A stretch of DNA of 6,532 nt from an uncultured Prevotellaceae bacterium (GTDB taxonomy: Bacteria > Bacteroidota > Bacteroidia > Bacteroidales > Bacteroidaceae): positions 1 to 6,532 of the forward strand of contig CALAEY010000045.1 of the NCBI GenBank assembly GCA_937891085.1. Reading direction: 5' to 3'. The notes below the pieces were generated by a model. That model worked only from the letters and a program-made list of their open reading frames with translations. It did no database searches and was not told the origin of the DNA. Positions 1 to 4,757 of this stretch are shown here, piece by piece; position 1 is the first letter of the stretch, and each line of letters starts with the position of its first letter. A program made the position numbers and the translations under genes.

Positions 1-1077
1 GAGGTGGCAAAGGGTGTGGAATCACCTTGCAGAATACGAAGGCGATTATGCCCCAATATTCCCGAAAGTTCATTTTTGGATATGTTGAGAAATCCTTTTT
101 ATATAGGAAAGATTAGAGTACCTGCCTACCGTGACGACCCGGAGCAGATTGTCAAAGGAGTGCATGAAGCCATTATCAGTGAAGATGTGTTTTACCGTGT
201 TCAAGATATATTGGACGGTAAGCGAAAGAATACACCAAAACTAACAGGTACAAAACGTATTCATCCCGACCTGTTTCTACGGAAGTTCTTGATTTGTCCT
301 AAGTGTGGTCATGCCCTTACGGGTGCAGGTAGTAAAGGCAATGGTGGAATATACTACTATTACTTTTGCTGTCACGACCACAAGCACCTAAATATGAGGG
401 CAGAGAATATGAATGATATGTTTGTAAAGTATGTGGGAACACTGAAACCTAATGAGACCGTCCTGCAACTCTATGAGCAGATTTTGGCTGATATTCGAGA
501 CGAAGGAAACAAAGACAAGAAAGCAGAAGTAGAAAGGCTCAAGAAAGATTTAGCAGAACAAGAAAAACTTGTCGAGAGTGTTGAGGACAAATATTTCAGC
601 AATGAAATAGATTCTAATACTTACCAAAAGATGTTAAAACGCTACAATGGAGTAATAGAAAACATCAAGAGTAAGATGGAAATGCTCACAGAGACGATTA
701 AAACTAATATCGAACCAAAGCTGAAATACTCTATCTCCTTGATAAACAATATAGATACGTTCATTGCCGATGCTCCTGTGGAGGTAAAAATCAAACTGAT
801 TAGTTCGATGTTTCCCGAAAAAATCGAATTTGACGGAATCAGATATCGAACCAAGTCGTATAACAAAGTGCTTGACCTTATCTATCAAGAAACAAAGGAG
901 TTGCGAGGAATAAAAAAAATCAGCGGGGAAAGATGTGACTCTTTCCCCGCCTCAGTACCCAGACCCGGGGTCGAACCGGGATGGGTTGCCCCACTGGTGT
1001 TTGAGACCAGCGCGTCTACCGATTCCGCCATCTGGGCATTCTGCGAATGCGGATGCAAAGATAAGGCTTTTTTCTGA
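1..1077 (+). CDS. Large serine recombinase / site-specific integrase, C-terminal part (5' partial)
   Basis: The frame is open at the left edge, so the catalytic N-terminal resolvase domain (with its active serine) lies outside the window; the GTG at position 4 is internal. Numbering from the first codon, residues 1-80 resemble the end of the Recombinase domain (motif LRNPFYIGKI, then KGVHEAIISEDVFYRVQ). Residues about 95-140 form a zinc-ribbon-like segment with C99-P-K-C102 and C123-C124-H. Residues about 155-235 are Lys/Glu-rich and look like a coiled coil. This order is that of large serine integrases that move integrative elements. The family-like sequence ends near residue 305 (ELRGIKK). 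The remaining roughly 50 residues are encoded by a terminator hairpin and the antisense strand of tRNA-Leu, with TGA at 1075-1077, so this tail is probably chromosomal and not native. The gene is visibly more A+T-rich than the core genes to its right, as expected for acquired DNA. The family call is firm; element type and activity are unknown. Confidence 0.88.
   Translation, partial: EVAKGVESPCRIRRRLCPNIPESSFLDMLRNPFYIGKIRVPAYRDDPEQIVKGVHEAIISEDVFYRVQDILDGKRKNTPKLTGTKRIHPDLFLRKFLICPKCGHALTGAGSKGNGGIYYYYFCCHDHKHLNMRAENMNDMFVKYVGTLKPNETVLQLYEQILADIRDEGNKDKKAEVERLKKDLAEQEKLVESVEDKYFSNEIDSNTYQKMLKRYNGVIENIKSKMEMLTETIKTNIEPKLKYSISLINNIDTFIADAPVEVKIKLISSMFPEKIEFDGIRYRTKSYNKVLDLIYQETKELRGIKKISGERCDSFPASVPRPGVEPGWVAPLVFETSASTDSAIWAFCECGCKDKAFF
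912..950 (-). terminator. Intrinsic terminator of tRNA-Leu
   Basis: A perfect 11-bp inverted repeat (923-933 with 940-950, arm GCGGGGAAAGA) encloses a 6-nt loop. Read on the minus strand it begins 5 nt after the tRNA discriminator base and is followed by TGA and a run of eight T (919 down to 912). This is a textbook Rho-independent terminator for leftward transcription. On the plus strand the stem is not followed by a T run, so it should not stop the recombinase transcript efficiently. Confidence 0.88.
956..1037 (-). tRNA. tRNA-Leu, anticodon CAA (reads UUG)
   Basis: Read on the minus strand, the sequence folds into a class II tRNA of 82 nt. The acceptor stem is GCCCAGA with TCTGGGT (one G-U pair at 1-72) and the discriminator is A at 956. 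The D arm is GCG...CGC with GG in the loop. The anticodon stem is CTGGT/ACCAG with loop CTCAAAC, giving CAA at 1003-1001. A long variable arm (TGGG/CCCA) follows, then the T arm CCCGG/CCGGG with TTCGACC. The long variable arm, discriminator A and anticodon all agree with leucine. The 3' CCA is not encoded (CTG follows the discriminator), so it must be added by CCA nucleotidyltransferase. It has its own promoter upstream and terminator downstream. The whole gene lies antisense within the frame of the integrase. Confidence 0.97.
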
Positions 1078-1086
1078 AACTACAAC
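1056..1086 (-). promoter_or_regulatory. Promoter of tRNA-Leu (Bacteroidetes sigma type)
   Basis: On the minus strand, GTTG (1086-1083; consensus TTTG) is followed by a 19-nt spacer and TATCTTTG (1063-1056), a perfect match to the Bacteroidetes -7 consensus TAnnTTTG. Transcription would start near 1050, about a dozen bases before the tRNA 5' end. The -7 element lies inside the last codons of the integrase frame. Confidence 0.78.
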
Positions 1087-1132
1087 ACTTTGGCATAAAA
1101 AATAATAATTTTCGAAATTTATCATAAAAAGT

Positions 1133-1163
1133 TTTTTTATAAGAAAAACATGATTTATATTAG
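1133..1163 (+). promoter_or_regulatory. Possible promoter of the mannose-1-phosphate guanylyltransferase gene
   Basis: TTTT (1133-1136, one mismatch to TTTG) is followed by a 19-nt spacer and TATATTAG (1156-1163), which matches TAnnTTTG at five of six fixed positions. The start site would lie near 1168, about 20 nt before the ATG. The region is very A+T-rich, so chance matches are likely. Confidence 0.42.
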
Positions 1164-1189
1164 CATCAAACTTTAAGAAAAGAACAACT

Positions 1190-2281
1190 ATGGAAAACAA
1201 AAATAACTTCTGTGTAGTGATGTGTGGCGGCATTGGCAGCCGTTTTTGGCCTATCAGTCGCAAGACACTTCCTAAACAGTTCCTGGATTTCTTCGGAACA
1301 GGACGCTCACTCCTCCAACAGACATTCGACAGATTCTGTAAGGTGATCCCTACAGAGAACATCTTCTTTGTGACCAATGAGGCTTATGCTGACTTGATTT
1401 GCGAACAGCTGCCTGAAATCAGCAAGTCACAGATATTGCTGGAGCCTATGCGTAGGAACACGGCTCCTTGTATAGCCTGGGCATCTTACCATATCCGCGC
1501 ACTGAATCCTGACGCCAATATCGTAGTGGCTCCAAGCGACCACCTGATACTGAAAGAGCAGGAGTTCCTGGAAGCCATCAGCAGCGGACTGGAGATGGCT
1601 GCCTCAACGGATAAGCTTATCACACTGGGCATCAGGCCTAACCGCCCTGAAACGGGCTACGGCTACATTCAGATAGCAGAACACGTGCGCGATAAATATT
1701 ATAAGGTGAAGACGTTCACGGAAAAACCAGAGTTGGAACTGGCAAAGGTGTTCCTGGAGAGCGGAGAGTATTATTGGAACTCGGGCCTCTTCATGTGGAA
1801 CGTACAAAGCATCATCAAGGCACTGGAAACCAGTCTCCCAGAACTGACCAACATACTCTGTGCGAAGCCAGAAGTCTATGGCACCGACAAAGAGCAGGCT
1901 TTCATCGACGGGATTTTCTCTGCATGTCCGAACGTATCTATCGACTATGGTGTGATGGAGAAAGCCAGCAAGGTGAGCAATGTCATAGTGGCACTTGGTG
2001 ATTTCGGATGGTCGGACCTCGGCACTTGGGGGTCACTCTACGACCTCTCTCCAAAAGATGCTTCTAAGAATGTGACACTGAAGGGGAAGTCGGAATTATA
2101 CAACAGCAAGAACAACATTGTGGTGATGCCGAAAGGCAAGTTGGCTGTAATAGATGGCTTAGAAGGCTATCTGGTGGCAGAAAGCGACAATGTGCTGCTG
2201 ATTTGCAAGAAGGACAATGAGAGTGCCATCCGAAAATACGTGAACGATACCCAGATTAAGATGGGAGAGGAGTTTGTTTAG
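1190..2281 (+). CDS. manC: Mannose-1-phosphate guanylyltransferase (GDP-mannose pyrophosphorylase)
   Basis: Predicted cytosolic enzyme joining mannose 1-phosphate and GTP to give GDP-mannose and pyrophosphate; GDP-mannose feeds polysaccharide, glycan and GDP-fucose synthesis. The 363-residue protein opens with the nucleotidyltransferase signature at residues 13-30 (GGIGSRFWPISR...PKQ). It also has the PSDH motif with Asp117, FTEKP at 176-180 (sugar-phosphate-binding Lys) and WNSGLF from Trp196. A later FGWSDLGTW segment is typical of this family. The length fits the monofunctional form; the C-terminal isomerase domain of bifunctional ManC/AlgA proteins (about 470 residues) is absent. The ATG at 1190 is preceded by an A-rich leader without Shine-Dalgarno, usual in Bacteroidetes. 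No other sugar genes adjoin it, so it appears to be a stand-alone transcription unit. The substrate is assigned from the family; a related sugar 1-phosphate is less likely. Confidence 0.93.
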   Translation: MENKNNFCVVMCGGIGSRFWPISRKTLPKQFLDFFGTGRSLLQQTFDRFCKVIPTENIFFVTNEAYADLICEQLPEISKSQILLEPMRRNTAPCIAWASYHIRALNPDANIVVAPSDHLILKEQEFLEAISSGLEMAASTDKLITLGIRPNRPETGYGYIQIAEHVRDKYYKVKTFTEKPELELAKVFLESGEYYWNSGLFMWNVQSIIKALETSLPELTNILCAKPEVYGTDKEQAFIDGIFSACPNVSIDYGVMEKASKVSNVIVALGDFGWSDLGTWGSLYDLSPKDASKNVTLKGKSELYNSKNNIVVMPKGKLAVIDGLEGYLVAESDNVLLICKKDNESAIRKYVNDTQIKMGEEFV

Positions 2282-2310
2282 GGTTTAGAGTCTAGAGTTT
2301 AGAGCTTAGA
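2276..2310 (+). repeat. Degenerate short tandem repeat GTTTAGAG after manC
   Basis: Immediately around and after the stop codon, units GTTTAGG, GTTTAGAG, TCTAGA, GTTTAGAG and CTTAGA follow one another, with two exact copies of GTTTAGAG 14 bp apart. The TAG stop of the guanylyltransferase sits in the first unit. No function can be assigned; the array ends just before the terminator hairpin. Confidence 0.55.
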
Positions 2311-2316
2311 TAAAAG

Positions 2317-2347
2317 AAAAAGGTGGGATTTGCTTCCCACCTTTTTT
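2317..2347. terminator. Bidirectional intrinsic terminator between convergent genes
   Basis: A perfect 12-bp stem (2317-2328 with 2335-2346; AAAAAGGTGGGA) with a 6-nt loop. A run of T closes it on the plus strand and, by symmetry, the minus strand also ends in T5 plus a T-rich flank. It lies between the stop codons of the rightward guanylyltransferase gene (2281) and the leftward HIT gene (2349), so it can end both transcripts. Confidence 0.88.
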
Positions 2348-2348
2348 A

Positions 2349-2741
2349 TTAGAGTTGTGCGCGGATGGCTGCTGCAATCTGTTCCATCTCCTCTGCGGGG
2401 AGCGAGAGTTTCGGATTAGAAAGAATCAGGTCTTTCTCTGTCTGCATAGGTACCAGATGAATATGTGCATGAGGCACTTCCAAGCCCAGCACAGCCATGC
2501 CCACCTTACGGCAAGGGAACGCTTTCTTTACGGCTACAGCTATCTTCTTCGCAAAAACGGTCATCTCTGCGAGGTCTTCATCGCTTAAGTCGAAGATATA
2601 GTCAACTTCCTGCTTGGGAATCACCAGCGTATGTCCCTTTACCAGAGGATTGATGTCAAGGAAAGAGAAAAACTTCTCGTTTTCTGCTATCTTGTAGCAA
2701 GGAATCTCACCTGCTACGATTCTACTGAAAATAGTTGCCAT
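2349..2741 (-). CDS. HIT family nucleotide hydrolase (HINT-like)
   Basis: A 130-residue histidine-triad protein, predicted to hydrolyse nucleoside phosphoramidates or related nucleotide conjugates in the cytosol; the exact substrate cannot be read from sequence. The N-terminus (TIFSRIVAGEIP) and the catalytic triad motif H91-A-H93-I-H95-L-V-P are typical, with the central His of the triad (H93) being the nucleophile in the family. The CxxC zinc site near the N-terminus seen in some relatives is absent. The ATG at 2741 is chosen because it gives the family-typical N-terminus; a TTG at 2750 would add only three residues. The gene follows greA by 12 bp on the same strand and is probably co-transcribed with it. 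It ends right at the shared terminator. Confidence 0.93.
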   Translation of the reverse strand: MATIFSRIVAGEIPCYKIAENEKFFSFLDINPLVKGHTLVIPKQEVDYIFDLSDEDLAEMTVFAKKIAVAVKKAFPCRKVGMAVLGLEVPHAHIHLVPMQTEKDLILSNPKLSLPAEEMEQIAAAIRAQL

Positions 2742-2753
2742 AAGACTCAAAAA

Positions 2754-3218
2754 TTAGAATGAAATACTCAGAATCTCTAAGTTGATGATACCACTTGGCA
2801 CCTTGATAGCCACCTGATCGCCAACCTTCTTACCCAGCAAGCCCTGAGCAATAGGGGTATTTACAGAGATCTTGCCCTGCTTCAGATTAGCCTCTGTGTC
2901 TGACACGATGGTATAGCTCATCTTCATGCCATTCTTCAGGTTCTTCAGTTCCACCTTGTTCAATATCTGCACAGAGTCGGTCTTCAACTTAGAAGCATCG
3001 ATAATCTTGGCATCGGCAATGATCTGCTTCAGCTCATTGATCTTACCCTCCAGAAGACCTTGCTCTTCCTTGGCAGCATCATACTCGGCATTCTCAGAAA
3101 GGTCGCCCTTATCACGTGCCTCTCGGATAGCTTCGATGACGCGGGGACGGTCCACCGCCTCCATTCGCCTTAATTGGGCTACCAGTTTGTCATAGCCCTC
3201 TTGTGACATATAAGCCAT
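2754..3218 (-). CDS. greA: Transcription elongation factor GreA
   Basis: Binds in the secondary channel of RNA polymerase and stimulates cleavage of the RNA 3' end in backtracked complexes, so that elongation resumes. The 154-residue length is normal. Residues 1-75 form the coiled-coil arm with the conserved tip DLSENAEYDAAKEE (from Asp39), whose acidic residues Asp39 and Glu42 correspond to the Mg-positioning pair of the family. Residues about 80-154 match the C-terminal FKBP-like domain that docks on polymerase (TPIAQGLLGKKVGD). The ATG at 3218 is preceded by a perfect AGGAGG. It is the first gene of a two-gene unit with the HIT gene, has its own promoter at 3321-3352 and a leader of about 95 nt containing a hairpin. 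Confidence 0.97.
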   Translation of the reverse strand: MAYMSQEGYDKLVAQLRRMEAVDRPRVIEAIREARDKGDLSENAEYDAAKEEQGLLEGKINELKQIIADAKIIDASKLKTDSVQILNKVELKNLKNGMKMSYTIVSDTEANLKQGKISVNTPIAQGLLGKKVGDQVAIKVPSGIINLEILSISF

Positions 3219-3224
3219 ATAATT

Positions 3225-3230
3225 CCTCCT
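3225..3230 (-). promoter_or_regulatory. Strong Shine-Dalgarno sequence of greA
   Basis: The minus strand reads AGGAGG, then six bases (AATTAT), then ATG. This fixes the greA start. The other starts in the window (guanylyltransferase, HIT protein, lipoprotein, pnp) have no comparable site. Confidence 0.8.
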
Positions 3231-3259
3231 TTTTTATTATTACCTTCAAAATCAAAATA

Positions 3260-3296
3260 AAACAAAAAGAATTCCAACATGCCTCACATGTTGGAA
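3260..3296 (-). promoter_or_regulatory. Hairpin with T-rich tail in the greA leader (possible attenuator)
   Basis: A perfect 10-bp inverted repeat (3272-3281 with 3287-3296; TTCCAACATG) with a 5-nt loop lies between the greA promoter and its start codon. On the minus strand it is followed by TTCTTTTTGTTTT, an interrupted T tract. This could terminate a fraction of transcripts before greA, yielding a leader RNA of roughly 50 nt, or it may be an mRNA-stabilising stem. The structure is seen; the regulatory role is inferred. Confidence 0.5.
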
Positions 3297-3320
3297 CCCT
3301 CTTTCCAGACTTTTACGTTG

Positions 3321-3352
3321 CAAAGATAAGTGTAAAAAAACATCCAATCAAA
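3321..3352 (-). promoter_or_regulatory. Promoter of the greA-HIT operon
   Basis: On the minus strand TTTG (3352-3349), a 20-nt spacer and TATCTTTG (3328-3321) match the Bacteroidetes promoter consensus TTTG-N19-21-TAnnTTTG fully. Transcription should start near 3316, leaving a leader of about 98 nt before greA. Confidence 0.85.
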
Positions 3353-3402
3353 TAAAAAAAGATGCTTTAAAACACAATTTGCGTTTTTCCTTTCGTTTAA
3401 GC
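3353..3402 (-). terminator. Weak possible terminator after the lipoprotein gene
   Basis: On the minus strand an imperfect stem (3395-3402 with 3364-3373, about 8 bp with two single-base bulges and a loop of about 21 nt) is followed by ATC and seven T (3360-3354). The stem is poor, so read-through from the lipoprotein gene into greA is quite possible. It abuts the -33 element of the greA promoter. Confidence 0.28.
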
Positions 3403-3406
3403 GCCT

Positions 3407-4573
3407 TTATAGCAGACTCTTAACAGCTGCATCAAGCGTGGTCTCCTGACTGGCATGCAATTCTCCCGCACGATTGATAAGGTAAATGGTGGGGACTGAC
3501 TGCACGTTGTAGGAAGAGACATTCACAGAACTGGTGCTCTGCGGATCGCGCACACAGATCCAAGGCAGATTGTCGGCAGTGAGCTTCCAGAAATGCTCAT
3601 TGGTGTCCAAGGAAATCTGATAGATCTCGAAACCGCGATCATGGTACTTGTCATAGATATCACGCAGCATGTAGTTGTGCTCTGCAGAGAAATCGCTCTG
3701 ATAAACGGTGAAATCCACCAGCACCACCTTGCCTGTAAGTTCGGAGAGCTTATGGGCATTTCCATGCAAGTCGCGCAGAGTGATGTCTATCAAACCTGAC
3801 TCTGTATAAGCTTCAGCAGGCAGCTCGATGTCCTGCCCCTGACTGCGACGGTCGTTCTGCATACCTTTGATGACGATGTTATACAGATTCTGCGAACGTG
3901 CAGCATTAGGATAGGCCGCATGAAGGCTGGTAGCCACTGCTGCAAACACACGCATATCTTCACGACTGGCCAGCGGATCGAAGAGCGTATATTGTCCAAC
4001 TTGCTGGAAGAGTGCGAAATAAGCGTATGGCTTATTAGGTGCCTCGAAGATGTATTTGTTCTTCAGTTCGTCTTTGTAACGATTGACCACCTTCTGAAGG
4101 CTGTCTTGATAAACGCCAGCAGGAATACGATCATTCTGCAGAGCATCAACCAACGCATCCACACGGTTTTGCATCTCCATCTGCTTCAGTGTGAGTTCCT
4201 TGATCTTCTGTGAATCTTCAGAGCCCTCTACTTGGTAAGAAGTGGCAAACTGAGAAGCAGAAGCCTTCACCTGTACGGTCTCTGTGGAATCTACTGCCAG
4301 ATTGATGACATCTCTATCCAAACGCAGACGATAGAACTCAGGAGCCTCTGGGCGCACCCATGAGAAGCTGAACTTACCATCGGTACCCAGTTTCACAGAA
4401 TCCAATGGGATGATGCCCTGCAAGCCCGAATGCTCGAATACCAGTGTCTTTCCTTCTGCACCGCTGACTTCACCCTCGATGCGGAAACCACCTTGCGTAG
4501 TAGCGGTTTGATTATTGCAAGCGCTCAGTGCCGTCAAGGCAAGCGCCATAATAAACAGTTTCTTCATATTCAT
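3407..4573 (-). CDS. Lipoprotein with DUF4369-like N-terminus and thioredoxin-like domain lacking CxxC
   Basis: A 388-residue predicted lipoprotein. Residues 1-18 are a signal peptide (Lys pair, hydrophobic core) ending in the lipobox LSAC, so Cys19 is lipidated and the protein sits on the periplasmic or outer face of a membrane. Residues about 29-120 are beta-rich and resemble DUF4369; about 120-260 are mostly helical; 265-388 match an AhpC/TSA-TlpA-like thioredoxin fold (GKVVLVDF ending at Phe288, cis-Pro361 in SVPT, then IYLINRAG). TlpA/ResA relatives reduce disulfides through CxxC. Here an ungapped alignment puts Ser293-Asp-Phe-Ser296 at that site, and the only other cysteine is in PWICVRD, so thiol-disulfide activity is not expected. 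The role may be binding or structural; no function is assigned. ATG 4573 is used; ATG 4567 (MKKLF) is an equally plausible start. It diverges from pnp. Confidence 0.88.
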   Translation of the reverse strand: MNMKKLFIMALALTALSACNNQTATTQGGFRIEGEVSGAEGKTLVFEHSGLQGIIPLDSVKLGTDGKFSFSWVRPEAPEFYRLRLDRDVINLAVDSTETVQVKASASQFATSYQVEGSEDSQKIKELTLKQMEMQNRVDALVDALQNDRIPAGVYQDSLQKVVNRYKDELKNKYIFEAPNKPYAYFALFQQVGQYTLFDPLASREDMRVFAAVATSLHAAYPNAARSQNLYNIVIKGMQNDRRSQGQDIELPAEAYTESGLIDITLRDLHGNAHKLSELTGKVVLVDFTVYQSDFSAEHNYMLRDIYDKYHDRGFEIYQISLDTNEHFWKLTADNLPWICVRDPQSTSSVNVSSYNVQSVPTIYLINRAGELHASQETTLDAAVKSLL

Positions 4574-4589
4574 TTCTATTTTTGCGCGA

Positions 4590-4597
4590 CAAAGATA
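4590..4597 (-). promoter_or_regulatory. Promoter -7 element of the lipoprotein gene
   Basis: The minus strand reads TATCTTTG, a perfect TAnnTTTG match, about 16 bp before the ATG at 4573. No good TTTG lies 19-21 bp upstream (only AGTT/TTAG-like sequence). The leader would be only about 12-18 nt. Confidence 0.62.
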
Positions 4598-4702
4598 GTG
4601 CTTTTTGTCTATTTTCTAACTTTCCAAGCCAAGAAAAGTATAAAATATGTAATAATGCTAAAGATTTTCAGCCTTTTACTCTCTTAGAAACAATTAATTA
4701 TG

Positions 4703-4710
4703 TATCTTTG
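4703..4710 (+). promoter_or_regulatory. Promoter -7 element of pnp
   Basis: The plus strand reads TATCTTTG, a perfect match to TAnnTTTG, 47 bp before the pnp ATG. The -33 region is poor. The predicted start near 4715 gives a leader of about 43 nt, A-rich and without Shine-Dalgarno. It diverges from the lipoprotein promoter about 105 bp away; the sequence between is A+T-rich with no further element seen. Confidence 0.65.
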
Positions 4711-4757
4711 CACGAATTTTTGAAGTATTAAAAAAAGAAATTTTAGAAAAACTATTT

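Noticed and set aside
4..6. GTG as a start codon for the recombinase
   Set aside because: The frame is open to the left edge and the protein would lack its catalytic domain; the gene simply begins outside the window.
952..1377. Open minus-strand frame starting inside manC and ending in the tRNA region
   Set aside because: Its C-terminal part is a translation of tRNA-Leu itself and the rest is antisense to manC; it has no family similarity I can recognise.
2742..2750. Upstream TTG start for the HIT protein
   Set aside because: It would begin 4 bp after the greA stop and add three residues not expected in the family; ATG at 2741 gives the usual N-terminus.
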